From an uncultured Lachnospiraceae bacterium (lineage in GTDB: Bacteria; Bacillota; Clostridia; Lachnospirales; Lachnospiraceae), in the NCBI GenBank assembly GCA_946558695.1, contig CAMNTQ010000001.1, forward strand, positions 62,001 through 126,000: DNA of 64,000 bases, read 5' to 3'. The notes below the pieces were generated by a model that was given only the letters and a program-made list of their open reading frames with translations, was not told the DNA's origin and searched no databases. Shown here in pieces: positions 8,732-16,837 of the stretch. The position numbers were made by a program, and so were the translations under genes. Position 1 is the first letter of the stretch. The number at the start of each line of letters is the position of its first letter.

Positions 8732-8902
8732 CTAAAGCCCCAGTTTCCTGATAATCGCCTGCGCCAGCCTCTCATTTATCTCTGAATGCCTTGGAATAGG
8801 TTCTGTTCTCATGCCGTCCGTATATAAATCATGACTGCTACCATTCCGCTTCAAATACCATCCATTCTTCTCAAGAAGCTTTACTAAATCTCTTCGCTTC
8901 AT
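8732..8902 (-). CDS. hicA: HicA-family toxin (mRNA interferase)
   Basis: A 56-residue gene not listed in the ORF track. It shows the double-stranded-RNA-binding-like HicA fold: MKRRDLVKLLEKNGW, then the catalytic histidine in RNGSSHDLYT, and PIPRHSEIN near the end. GGAGG lies 9 nt before the ATG. HicA cleaves mRNA when free of HicB. Toxin-first order is standard for HicAB. Confidence 0.9.
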   Translation of the reverse strand: MKRRDLVKLLEKNGWYLKRNGSSHDLYTDGMRTEPIPRHSEINERLAQAIIRKLGL

Positions 8903-8944
8903 TTATGACTACCTCCAAAATGGCTATTGCTTAGTTACACGTAT

Positions 8945-8973
8945 ATTATACGCATAATATGCGTATTTGTCAA
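8945..8973 (-). promoter_or_regulatory. hicAB promoter with palindromic operator
   Basis: The minus strand carries TTGACA (8968-8973), a 17-nt spacer and TATAAT (8945-8950), a perfect sigma-A promoter. A 19-nt palindrome ATACGCATAATATGCGTAT (8948-8966) fills the spacer and -10 region, as expected for HicB autoregulation. Further half-sites of the form ATACGTAT flank it (about 8940-8950 and 8981-8989). Confidence 0.85.
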
Positions 8974-9056
8974 TGACATTATACGTATTGAAGGCGCATT
9001 TTTATTATCCTCCTCCTAAGTGTATTTCATCTGGAAAGCACCTTGAAGAGCGTTTA

Positions 9057-9680
9057 CTAACTATCTATTTTTTTCATATCAGCATCTATTACTCTAAACA
9101 TTCTTTTTATTATCATTAACAAATTTATAACTAACATATATGTCAATGAATAAATCAAAAAACTTTGAACATATCCATATTTATTAGAAAAGCAATAAAC
9201 AAAACAAAGCAATAACAATATTACACTAACTAATATCTCAAACATAATAGTATAATAAGTTTCTAATAAAGCTTTCTGAGAAATATCTGCTTCCTTACTA
9301 AAATATTGTGGATTTTGTTTTATTTTAGCTTTCATGTCAATAACCATCGTCAATAAAGTAAATAACATTGCTGTTAAAATTGAGACTATAATTGTTATAA
9401 TATTTATTGTCTCTCCATTTATCTTTTTTATTTCCGTTGTCGCTATTCCCATAAAAAATGGTAACACTATATAATTTATTGCTGGAACTATTAATATTTT
9501 CCCTTTATTATTTCTAAAACAATTTAAATGGTTTTCTATTATATCTGTAACAGATATATAATGCAAACCAATACCAAACTTACTAATTATCAAAATTAAG
9601 ATTATTACACCCCACATTACAATATGTGGTTCTAAAAGATACTCAAAAAAATCTTTCATATTTTCCTCACTAACTAACAA
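9057..9680 (-). CDS. Membrane protein of unknown function, partner of the upstream cytoplasmic protein
   Basis: This 207-residue protein has about five hydrophobic segments: near residues 20-37, 62-80, 92-115, 145-168 and 172-192. It has lysine-rich cytoplasmic loops and no recognised enzyme motif. The start overlaps the end of the preceding gene by 11 nt, so the pair is co-translated. Both genes are much richer in A/T than the neighbouring phage genes. The layout, a soluble protein followed by a small multi-pass membrane protein inside a phage cargo site, resembles known abortive-infection or superinfection-exclusion pairs, but I do not recognise this family. Confidence 0.6.
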   Translation of the reverse strand: MLVSEENMKDFFEYLLEPHIVMWGVIILILIISKFGIGLHYISVTDIIENHLNCFRNNKGKILIVPAINYIVLPFFMGIATTEIKKINGETINIITIIVSILTAMLFTLLTMVIDMKAKIKQNPQYFSKEADISQKALLETYYTIMFEILVSVILLLLCFVYCFSNKYGYVQSFLIYSLTYMLVINLLMIIKRMFRVIDADMKKIDS

Positions 9681-10626
9681 CCAATCCCATCCCTATTAAG
9701 TATTCCCTTGCCGTTTCTTGCATAATAGGTTTTAAACTTTCAAATACAGGATGACCGCCATCTTGTTTTACTTTCTTTGTAATATCTTCATTTACTACTA
9801 GACTATTCATATCGCGTAGATTAAATGTCTTATCTGTATCTCCAACTGAAAATTCCAACTTCAAATCATCATAGTCAAATCCTTCTATTTCAATTATGTC
9901 AGTATAACTTCTTTGACCAGAAAACCATTCTTGCATTTCTTTCTTTTTGCGTTCCATAAATCCTAACGGTTTATGTATAATTCGTTCCTCTTTTGTTTGT
10001 TTAACTCCATAATTAATACCTATTTTATCAGACTCGTCTTCGGGTATTTCATAACGTATCATTCTAATCTTTTTTAAGATGCCATTATTAAAATATCTAT
10101 CGATATATTCTTTTGGAGCAATTGTCCGCATACTCAATTGAAACTCCGGACATATATCCGTCATGCACTTTTGTAAACGACTTTGCAATGACAGTTTCAT
10201 CCCATAAGCCCCCATTGTTTGTAAAATAATCACACCACTATTTACTGTCCCTGCTGGAACTGCTATGCAAAACCCAAACGGCATCATGTCAGCTTGATCA
10301 GCAGAACGCTTTGTAATCTCTCTAGTCCGTATGTTAACCAATTCTGATTCTATTCCATACTCACCAGTCTTTACTCTCCCATAAACAATCTGATACTCCT
10401 CTTGCCCTTTTTTATTTTTCATTAATTCTGATTCAACCTGCTCAAATTGAAACAATATATCTTTAGATGCATCGTTTGAGTATTGAAGAATATTGTTTTT
10501 TATATACTCTTCTAAACAATCAATTAATGATCTTTTATCGATCAATTGATTCAAATCAACTCTCTTATTTTCTCCATTAATAACACTCAATCCATAAATT
10601 ACCAAACTAATTTTTTTCTTTGCCAT
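9670..10626 (-). CDS. Protein of unknown function, first gene of an AT-rich two-gene phage cassette
   Basis: This soluble protein of about 318 residues starts MAKKKISLVIYGLSV. The track start (10683) is replaced by ATG 10626, which has GGAGG at good spacing. The middle (PFGFCIAVPAGTVNSGVIIL, then a long stretch ending at KKIRMIRYEIP) has a distinctive beta-alpha pattern, vaguely like DUF4747-type defence-associated proteins, but I would not assign it. No catalytic motif is evident. It has its own consensus-like promoter and overlaps the membrane-protein gene downstream. Its base composition differs from the surrounding phage genes, suggesting recent acquisition. Confidence 0.6.
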   Translation of the reverse strand: MAKKKISLVIYGLSVINGENKRVDLNQLIDKRSLIDCLEEYIKNNILQYSNDASKDILFQFEQVESELMKNKKGQEEYQIVYGRVKTGEYGIESELVNIRTREITKRSADQADMMPFGFCIAVPAGTVNSGVIILQTMGAYGMKLSLQSRLQKCMTDICPEFQLSMRTIAPKEYIDRYFNNGILKKIRMIRYEIPEDESDKIGINYGVKQTKEERIIHKPLGFMERKKKEMQEWFSGQRSYTDIIEIEGFDYDDLKLEFSVGDTDKTFNLRDMNSLVVNEDITKKVKQDGGHPVFESLKPIMQETAREYLIGMGLVVS

Positions 10627-10661
10627 TCGGTTATTTCCTCCACACACAATAATATATTTCC

Positions 10662-10690
10662 ATAATATACCATATGCCGACATTTCTCAA
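10662..10690 (-). promoter_or_regulatory. Promoter of the two-gene cassette
   Basis: On the minus strand TTGAGA (10685-10690), a 17-nt spacer and TATTAT (10662-10667) lie about 36 nt upstream of the 10626 start codon. With the terminator just upstream (10694-10726), this makes the cassette a self-contained transcription unit. Confidence 0.65.
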
Positions 10691-10693
10691 CAC

Positions 10694-10726
10694 AAAAGAA
10701 CCCCTTGTGATATCAAGAGGTTCTTT
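10694..10726. terminator. Bidirectional terminator
   Basis: AAAGAACCCCTTG-TGATAT-CAAGAGGTTCTTT pairs over 13 bp with one G-T wobble and is flanked by A and T runs. It separates the late-regulator transcript from the two-gene cassette. Confidence 0.8.
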
Positions 10727-10744
10727 TATGTATTGTGTGTGGAT

Positions 10745-10813
10745 GAGAAGCTTCCGGTTCTTTCCTTTCGCTTCTCGATGATACCATAATATCACAGAAT
10801 CTTGTCCTGTGAT
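10745..10813. repeat. Two further inverted repeats upstream of the cassette
   Basis: GAGAAGC (10745-10751) pairs with GCTTCTC (10770-10776), and ATCACAG (10791-10797) pairs with CTGTGAT (10807-10813). They follow the stop of the 10823 gene. They may be extra terminators or protein-binding sites; neither has a clear U-tract. Confidence 0.4.
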
Positions 10814-10822
10814 TACCCTTTT

Positions 10823-11230
10823 TTATTTTTTTCTTGACAGCAACCAATAAAACTTTTTACGTCTATCATAATACACGTTTTTGCAGCAAGGAATACCCTT
10901 AACCTCTCTCAAATATTTATACGAAGCATAATCAGTAGTAACTCCCTCTAGTATGTACGGATAGATTTCTGAGTCCGCCTCAATGGCCATCTGCTCTATG
11001 AGTTCGCATTTTTTTCTTAACTCACTCCGTCTGATCGCAAGCTGCTCCGTGGCACTCCCAGTTCCGGTCCCTTTGATCTCTCCAGAATAATCTATGCTTT
11101 TCACTGTATCGGTCAGGTATTTAAGTTCATTCTTCCATTCTTGGTACTGCATGCAGAAATGATACAGTTCCAGAAAGCGATGTTTACTGATTTTATATTT
11201 GTCCTGATTGATCGGTCTTATGTCTGGCAT
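10823..11230 (-). CDS. Phage regulator-like protein (late-gene regulator position)
   Basis: This basic protein of about 135 residues is the last early gene before the packaging genes, the place where ArpU/RinA-type late transcription regulators are found. It has helical segments (FLELYHFCMQYQEWKNEL and SELRKKCELIEQMAI) and a C-terminus with GIPCCKNVYYDRRKKFYWLL, a pattern I associate with phage proteins of this position. ATG 11230 fits better than the track start at 11248. The regulatory role is inferred from location. Confidence 0.5.
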   Translation of the reverse strand: MPDIRPINQDKYKISKHRFLELYHFCMQYQEWKNELKYLTDTVKSIDYSGEIKGTGTGSATEQLAIRRSELRKKCELIEQMAIEADSEIYPYILEGVTTDYASYKYLREVKGIPCCKNVYYDRRKKFYWLLSRKK

Positions 11231-11501
11231 TTTGAATCCTCTCTGCATATCCTAAAGCAACATACTGCCCATAAGTCATTCCGGCTTCTCTTGCTTCCCT
11301 TGCCAATCTTTCCAGCGAGCTTTCTTTCTTTGGCTTCTTGGCTTCTTTTATCTGCTTGTCCTTCTCTGTATGATACCTCTCGATACTATACTTTGCCTGC
11401 CTTTTCCGGTATCCTTCCTTTGAACACTTCGGGCTACAATACTTTCTGGTGCGGTCCGTGAATTCCCTGCCGCATACCGGGCATGTCCTTATTTCCTCCA
11501 T
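11193..11501 (-). CDS. Small zinc-finger phage protein
   Basis: This 102-residue protein has an N-terminal zinc ribbon-like CPVCGREF plus CSPKC motif (residues 7-27), a lysine-rich linker and a helical end (EAREAGMTYGQYVALGYAERI). It overlaps the regulator gene by 38 nt. Such proteins are common in phage early regions. The function is unknown and it may bind nucleic acid. Confidence 0.6.
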   Translation of the reverse strand: MEEIRTCPVCGREFTDRTRKYCSPKCSKEGYRKRQAKYSIERYHTEKDKQIKEAKKPKKESSLERLAREAREAGMTYGQYVALGYAERIQNARHKTDQSGQI

Positions 11502-11540
11502 AATGCTCCTCCTGTCCTGCTGCCATGTGTTATGAAACTG

Positions 11541-11843
11541 TTATCCGTGCGACGTCGCACATTGCCTGCTGCCATCCTGCTGCTCCTTCTGGCTTCCTTT
11601 CTGTATGCCCCGCAGGACTTTTAATGCCGTCCGATGAGCTCTGGCTTCAGCTTTCCAAAACCAGATGATAGGAAATATATCCCTCTGCAACAGTTCATCT
11701 TCAAAATACTCTATGGCCTGTTTGATGTCTTTCGCCGTCTTGTCATCTATGGCATAGACAGTAGGCGCACACATTACAGCAGTCCTTACGGGATCATTTT
11801 CAACCCTTTCCTTTATTAATTCATCTGCATCAATTAATCTCAT
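11541..11843 (-). CDS. Hypothetical phage protein (MRLIDAD family)
   Basis: This 100-residue protein starts MRLIDADELIKER, an opening shared by many short proteins in Firmicutes phages. The rest is helical with no catalytic motif. The C-terminal 25 residues are low complexity (QKGSQKEQQDG). It belongs to the leftward early operon. The function is unknown. Confidence 0.5.
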   Translation of the reverse strand: MRLIDADELIKERVENDPVRTAVMCAPTVYAIDDKTAKDIKQAIEYFEDELLQRDIFPIIWFWKAEARAHRTALKVLRGIQKGSQKEQQDGSRQCATSHG

Positions 11844-11917
11844 TCTTCCTTTCCTCCTTTTCTCCTACAAACCACTTCAACATTTCCACCTGTGAACAGC
11901 TATTCAGCAGTTCCACA

Positions 11918-12166
11918 TCATTTTCCTTGTGTTTCCACAACGTTCAAAATTTTTTCAACAGCCTTTTCCCAGAATATGCGAACAAAATCATCAAGCGTGG
12001 CAAACTCTTTATCGTCAGTCAAGCCAATTTCGTCAGCACTTCTCATAATAGTTTTCATTCCCGATTTGTCCATTGCCTCCAATGTTTCATGCACAATTTC
12101 AGAAACAATTTCTTCTGTACCGCTATACTCACAACCAAGGGAACAGATTTCTCTAAGTTCTTTCAT
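11918..12166 (-). CDS. Hypothetical acidic phage protein
   Basis: An 82-residue acidic, helical protein in the leftward early operon, with no recognised motif. The ATG at 12166 is preceded on the minus strand by AAGAAAGAC, a weak ribosome site. Confidence 0.45.
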   Translation of the reverse strand: MKELREICSLGCEYSGTEEIVSEIVHETLEAMDKSGMKTIMRSADEIGLTDDKEFATLDDFVRIFWEKAVEKILNVVETQGK

Positions 12167-12192
12167 GTCTTTCTTGCTTAATTTGCTGATTT

Positions 12193-12279
12193 CTATCTAT
12201 CCTTTCTGTTTATTTTATAGATATAGCCTTTTGCAATTAATGCTGATTGCAGTTTATTTATGGTTTTGCGGATATTCAT
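12193..12279 (-). CDS. Very short phage open frame (possibly truncated)
   Basis: This 28-codon frame has an ATG that overlaps the stop of the upstream gene as ATGA. The product (MNIRKTINKLQSALIAKGYI...) resembles the first part of longer phage proteins that continue past KGYIYKIN, so it may be truncated. Coupling to the upstream gene supports translation. Confidence 0.4.
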   Translation of the reverse strand: MNIRKTINKLQSALIAKGYIYKINRKDR

Positions 12280-12686
12280 AATTCTTTCAATGTGGCTTCG
12301 GCTTCTTCTCTCGTTAAAAACCATGTCTTTTTGTAAAACGTATCAACTACGCTTTCCATTCCGTCACAAGTAACGAGCAAATATCCTGTAATACTAATTT
12401 CTATCCTGTTCACAATTTGCTCATATACCCGATTATTTTCGCTGTGCCCATTTATAATATTTAATTTATAGTTTGTCTTGCTCGGTATCACATACACCGT
12501 GTCCCCCACCGCACAAGGCAGTTTCAGCAGTTTCCCTTGTTCCTCTAAGTCCTCGTATTCTGCCAGTTTTTCGACTGCATGACCTACTTGTATCCGTCCA
12601 TATCCTTTAGGGTAAGTATTTGAAACCTCTACTAATCCGCTCAAATAATATCTTCCATTATCTGCTCTTTTCTTCGTTAACCTCAT
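12276..12686 (-). CDS. Hypothetical phage protein with MRLTKKRADNGRYYL start
   Basis: This protein of about 136 residues lies in the leftward early operon. The track start at 12794 overlaps the methyltransferase gene; the ATG at 12686 has GGAGGGAAAGGG upstream and gives the MRLTK opening common to a family of phage proteins. The middle part (LKLPCAVGDTVYVIPSK) is a beta-rich motif shared by many Firmicutes phage proteins. The function is unknown. Confidence 0.6.
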   Translation of the reverse strand: MRLTKKRADNGRYYLSGLVEVSNTYPKGYGRIQVGHAVEKLAEYEDLEEQGKLLKLPCAVGDTVYVIPSKTNYKLNIINGHSENNRVYEQIVNRIEISITGYLLVTCDGMESVVDTFYKKTWFLTREEAEATLKEL

Positions 12687-12786
12687 ATTTCCCTTTCCCT
12701 CCACAATCTCTTTAAGTCCATCCGGGGAATAGCCTGTCCTTCCCCAGTGCGTTCTGTTAGTCTCTCCATATTTCTTTTCCCTCCAC

Positions 12787-14293
12787 TCATGCAAATCTCA
12801 GCTGCTGCTCCCTGTCATCTATCCTCATGTTCGGCATCCGTTCACCAACTTTCAGGTATCCGCAGTTTGCTTCCACCAGTTTTTTTGCCATGACCGGCAC
12901 CACGCTGTTCCCGATCCGAGCCACCTGCTTGCTGACTGGGTATTTATTCCCGTTGTAATCCCGGTCAATGATATAGTCTTCCGGGAATCCCTGACCTAAC
13001 TTCAATTCTTCGGGTTTTAACATCCTTAGGAAGATATCAAGCATTACATATTCATTTCCTAAAACTGAGACCAGCGCAAATCTGTCTTTTGTCACTATGG
13101 TATGTAATAGCCCTTTCAGGTTCTGCCCGGTGCCGCACCCGCAGTATTCCATGATGAACTGACTCACCCATGTACATTTCCGTTCGTCAATCCCGGCTTC
13201 CTCCAACGCTTCCCGGTCTGTTGCCAGAACAGATACCGTTCCAAAATGTCCCGGTGACGTCGTGATTGTATGTATCGGCTCTGCCAGACTCTGTCCAGTT
13301 CCGCTTTTATAGTACTTCGTCATATAAGACATTACCAATCCGTAACGGTTGCTGGTATCTATCGTTTGAATCGGTTCTGTAACCTGCTGCCCCCCTGACT
13401 CCATTCCTTGTTGTTTCAGAATGGTACTGAATCATCAGAGGCGTCACCATTCCAAATCCATGCTTCTGTGTGATCGTCGGTATGGGTTCATGAACGTTCT
13501 GTCCGCGGAAATTACCGCCTCCATGATTTACCTGCACAATAAACGGTTCTGAACAGTTGAATACAAATTTCTCCAATCCCCTTGCTATCCGGTTCATGGT
13601 ATTCTCAGCTAACGGTTTCTTTCTGCCAAATATTGACTTTCCAAAATCTTTTAGATCAAGATGCCTGCTAATCGGCTCCCATGGCGGCAGACTGCCCGCG
13701 CCGCCTTTGCTGTGCGTTTTCTCCGGCCAGATGATTTCCTTTCCGTCTCTCCGGAATACTGCATACCAGCGCTTGCGCGTCGTCGGCGCTCCGTAATCCG
13801 CTGCCACAAGTTCCCTGCTGTCAAATGCGTATCCAAGAGACTTCATGGCTGTAATGAATTTCTTATAATCTTCTCCTCTGCGCTCTGGTATTGGATGCCC
13901 GTCTGGATCCAGCGGTCCCCACTGCTGTATCTCTTCCACATTCTCCATGATGATCACATCGGGAAGGATAGACTTGGCATGTTTATATACCGCCCACGGC
14001 AGTATACGCAATCCGTGCTTTCTGGGCTTCCCTCCTTTTGCTTTGCTGTGGCTTGTACAGTCCGGGCTCGCCCACATCAGAGATACATGACGGCCTTTTA
14101 CGTGTTTCTGCAGGTCAACTTTAAAGATGTCTTCTGTCAGATGCAAAGTATCAGGATGATTCGTCTTATGCATCAGAATAGCGTCCGGATCATGATTGAC
14201 CGCTATGTCCACCTGCCGTCCTAATGCCATTTCTATTCCTACTGACGCTCCGCCTCCTCCGGCGAAGCAGTCTATGATTAATCCGTTTCTCAT
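12787..14293 (-). pseudogene. DNA cytosine-5 methyltransferase, split by a frameshift at a G6 tract
   Basis: Two overlapping frames (14293-13307 and 13404-12787) join into one C5-methyltransferase. The first has motif I (DCFAGGGGASVGIEM), the PDC motif IV (SPDCTSHSKAKGG) and motif VI (MENVEEI). The second has the C-terminal motifs IX-X (QVARIGNSVVPVMAKKL). They separate at six G residues on the minus strand (13390-13395): dropping one G gives NGVRGQQVTEPIQ in one frame. As written, neither half should be active alone. A sequencing error, a real mutation or phase variation by tract length are all possible. The gene overlaps the PAPS-reductase-like gene in an ATGA junction. Confidence 0.85.
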
Positions 14294-15414
14294 GGCATCA
14301 CCTCTGGAAAATCTTTAAAACTCATTTGTCCGTCTACATTCTTCTTTCTTTCTCGCTCAGCCATAAGCCTGTTAGCCTTATACTCGTTATATTTTGCGCG
14401 GTATTCATAGCTTTTCCCAAATATGTTCCATGCGGCTTTTACAAGATTTGGTTCGTATGGACGTATCATTTCCAGATCCTCTGCCGCCTTATATGATATC
14501 GGACAGCCACAGCAGCCTGTCCTTGTAAGGCCGTATACCTCATATGCGTCAGCATATCTGATTCCATAGTATTCTTTATACCATGCCTTGTCTGCATCTG
14601 ATACATAGTACAGCGGACGTAAGCGGTACTGCCCTTCGCTCGTTTCCGTAAAGCAAAGCGCTGTGTTATCCTTGCGCGGTACAGACCTCATACCTCCCTC
14701 GTCTCTGCGTTCTCCAGTAATTATCATGTCAAACTCTTTTTGTACATCGTGTGCAACCTGCTTTTTGCAGTAATCGCAGCATTTCGCACTGATCTGAAAA
14801 TCCGGCGGTTTCTCTCCGATAAAATCACGCATGTACTTAGAACTGTTAATCACAAGCTGAATTTTTGGTCTTGGCTCCCCTTTGGAATTACAGCAGCACA
14901 AGAAATTAATCACACTTTCACATTTTGGGTATCTCTCCTTTAACTCTTTCCTCTTTGCCGCTTTATCCTCCGCCTTTTCGTACTCCTGTGCAATATCCAG
15001 TGGAATCCTTTTCTTTTGCCATTCCTCTAATCCCGCAGACATGATTTTTGAAACAAACGGTATCCCGTATTTTCTGGACGCTGTCACAATGTTTACTTTC
15101 GGCCTATACTCCTTAATCTCAGTGCCGTACTTCTCTGCTGTCGATTTTACGTGTTCTTTTATAGCTTTCATTTCCAGCCCCGTATTAAAAAACGCATATT
15201 TAACAGGCGGCAGGCCAAATATCATCCTGACTCTTTCAATGAGATTGATTAAGATATCACTGTCAGATCCGCCGGAATACGAACAAATCGCCTTTGGATG
15301 CTCACGCAGACGCTTGGCAATAATACTTTCAATTGCCTGAAATTTTGCCGGTGCAGGAAAATCCGCATAATCCGGCCTTTCTGTATAAACCTTGCTTTTA
15401 TAAGTTTCTCTCAT
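14290..15414 (-). CDS. Phage PAPS reductase-like / DndC-like protein
   Basis: This 374-residue protein has the PP-loop ATP-binding signature SYSGGSDSDILINLI (residues about 45-59), which defines the adenosine nucleotide alpha-hydrolase family. It also has several cysteine pairs (INFLCCCNSK, CCDYCKKQ, TGCCGCPI) that could bind an iron-sulfur cluster or zinc. Phage members are usually labelled phosphoadenosine phosphosulfate reductase, but sulfate assimilation is unlikely here. Its place between Dam- and Dcm-type methyltransferases suggests a role in DNA or RNA modification. It has an ATGA overlap with the cytosine methyltransferase gene. Confidence 0.75.
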   Translation of the reverse strand: MRETYKSKVYTERPDYADFPAPAKFQAIESIIAKRLREHPKAICSYSGGSDSDILINLIERVRMIFGLPPVKYAFFNTGLEMKAIKEHVKSTAEKYGTEIKEYRPKVNIVTASRKYGIPFVSKIMSAGLEEWQKKRIPLDIAQEYEKAEDKAAKRKELKERYPKCESVINFLCCCNSKGEPRPKIQLVINSSKYMRDFIGEKPPDFQISAKCCDYCKKQVAHDVQKEFDMIITGERRDEGGMRSVPRKDNTALCFTETSEGQYRLRPLYYVSDADKAWYKEYYGIRYADAYEVYGLTRTGCCGCPISYKAAEDLEMIRPYEPNLVKAAWNIFGKSYEYRAKYNEYKANRLMAERERKKNVDGQMSFKDFPEVMP

Positions 15415-15489
15415 TTTTCAAAAGAAGCCCGTGTACACGTCACCCCGGCCGGAGGCTGGCTCCTTCCTCAAATTTATTTGTATCAATTC

Positions 15490-16287
15490 TCAAATATCTA
15501 GTGACATTTGTCCTTCTGGTTCAAAATTCATCCAAAGTACTTCCCGCTTTTTGCTGCATACCTGAGAATAACAGTAAGTTTCTTCTCTGTGCCATCCCTG
15601 CAGGCGGTCATTGTACAGATCGTTATCATATCCGCTTATAATGGCAGGCCCTTTGTGTGCTAAAAGTACATCCAGCAAATCATTTTGGCCTTTATCATCA
15701 AGCTCACATCTATACTGTTTCCCGTGTCTGGTACTCAGAACGTAGGGTGGATCATTATATACCAGCACCTTCGGATGATTAAATCTTTGTATGACATCTG
15801 CTGCTGGTCGGCACTCAATTTGTACGCCCCGTAATCGTTCCGCTGCCTTCGTTATCTTTTCCGGAAGATTTCTCCAATCCTGCGAAGCATACGCACGCTC
15901 CCGGCCTTGTATATCGTTCTTCCACCCCACCTTTTCTCCATTTGTCCTGAATCCATGCCCCATATTCAGCTTTATGCAGAAATTAGCAGCTTTACCAAAA
16001 CTATCTTTAGGCGTTTTTGTGAAAGCATTTTCATATACTCGTCTCGCATATGGCGTATAATATATCTCATGCGCCAGCCTTTCCGGATCTCTTTTAATCC
16101 ATTCAAACAGATTCACAACGTTATCATCCAAATCATTTACTGTCTCAATGTTGCTTCGTGCTTTATTAAATAACACAGCCCCACTTCCAAAAAAAGGTTC
16201 CAGATAACTGTGATGATCAGGAAAGTAACTGATTATCCAACGAGCTATACTCCACTTGCTTCCTGGGTATTTTATTATCGCTTTCAT
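15490..16287 (-). CDS. DNA adenine methyltransferase (D12 class, Dam-like)
   Basis: This 265-residue protein starts with KAIIKYPGSKW and has the SAM-binding FFGSGA (residues about 33-38) and the catalytic NDPPY motif (about residues 178-182). Together these define the D12 class of N6-adenine methyltransferases. It would protect phage DNA from host restriction. It leads a leftward block of DNA modification genes. Confidence 0.9.
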   Translation of the reverse strand: MKAIIKYPGSKWSIARWIISYFPDHHSYLEPFFGSGAVLFNKARSNIETVNDLDDNVVNLFEWIKRDPERLAHEIYYTPYARRVYENAFTKTPKDSFGKAANFCIKLNMGHGFRTNGEKVGWKNDIQGRERAYASQDWRNLPEKITKAAERLRGVQIECRPAADVIQRFNHPKVLVYNDPPYVLSTRHGKQYRCELDDKGQNDLLDVLLAHKGPAIISGYDNDLYNDRLQGWHREETYCYSQVCSKKREVLWMNFEPEGQMSLDI

Positions 16288-16317
16288 ATTTTCAACCGTT
16301 TTCTCCTTGAATACTTT

Positions 16318-16512
16318 TTATATTTCTTCTGAATCTAACTCTATGACTCCGAATCTTCTTTTACATGAATCGCATGTCACAGTTCTGCCTGCCTGCATAA
16401 TTGATACTTCTTCACCGCAATACGGGCAGAAGTTTATTTCATCCGTATCTGTAAGTTCTGCTATATATCCATACATCTTCAAATCCTCCTGATTCCATTC
16501 TTTTCCCCGCAT
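16318..16512 (-). CDS. Small zinc-ribbon phage protein
   Basis: A 64-residue protein ending in a two-CxxC zinc ribbon (CPYCGEEV and CDSCKRR). The track start at 16692 reads through a small gene on the other strand; ATG 16512 gives MRGKEWNQEDLKMYGYI, a more natural N-terminus. The function is unknown; zinc ribbons of this size often bind DNA or proteins. Confidence 0.55.
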   Translation of the reverse strand: MRGKEWNQEDLKMYGYIAELTDTDEINFCPYCGEEVSIMQAGRTVTCDSCKRRFGVIELDSEEI

Positions 16513-16554
16513 ATTATCCGCCAGTCCTGCACATCCTATCTTCGGGGTGATAGC

Positions 16555-16731
16555 GTGATAGATAACAAAGAACTTCCCATCGGCTTTACGATGGAGCTTG
16601 CACAGCATTCCGACATCCTGAACCGTTTCGCTCAGTTGCCTGAATCTGAGCAGGAATCTATTGTAGACGGTGCAAGGAAGGTCAAATCCCATAATGAGAT
16701 GCGCAATTATGTGGAAAATATGTTTCAGTAA
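16555..16731 (+). CDS. Small rightward protein inside the leftward early operon
   Basis: This 58-codon frame, not in the track, starts at GTG 16555 after GGGGTGA. The product has the phrase LPIGFTMELAQHSDILNRFA and ends in EMRNYVENM, a pattern I recognise from small conserved proteins found widely in Clostridia without known function. A terminator-like hairpin follows the stop at once. It lies on the opposite strand to its neighbours and overlaps the false N-terminal extension of the zinc-ribbon ORF. Confidence 0.7.
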   Translation: MIDNKELPIGFTMELAQHSDILNRFAQLPESEQESIVDGARKVKSHNEMRNYVENMFQ

Positions 16732-16760
16732 AGGCTCTCTTTGAGGGCCTTTACTTTATT
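16730..16760 (+). terminator. Terminator after the small rightward gene
   Basis: AAAGGCTCTC-TTT-GAGGGCCTTT is a 10-bp stem with one G-T wobble, followed by ACTTTATTT. It starts in the stop codon of the 16555 gene. Confidence 0.6.
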
Positions 16761-16837
16761 TGCAGTTCACTATACTGTTTAAAACGTATATTTCTTCACC
16801 CACATGTACATCCTATTTCTGAAGGGAGTGTGTACGC

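Noticed and set aside
13380-13410. Programmed -1 frameshift at the G6 tract of the methyltransferase
   Set aside because: A -1 slip leads to the wrong frame; the fusion needs skipping one base. Tract-length change fits better.
16513-16692. N-terminal 60 residues of the track ORF 16318-16692
   Set aside because: They are the antisense of a better supported rightward gene (16555-16731) with a ribosome site and terminator; the zinc-ribbon protein most likely starts at 16512.
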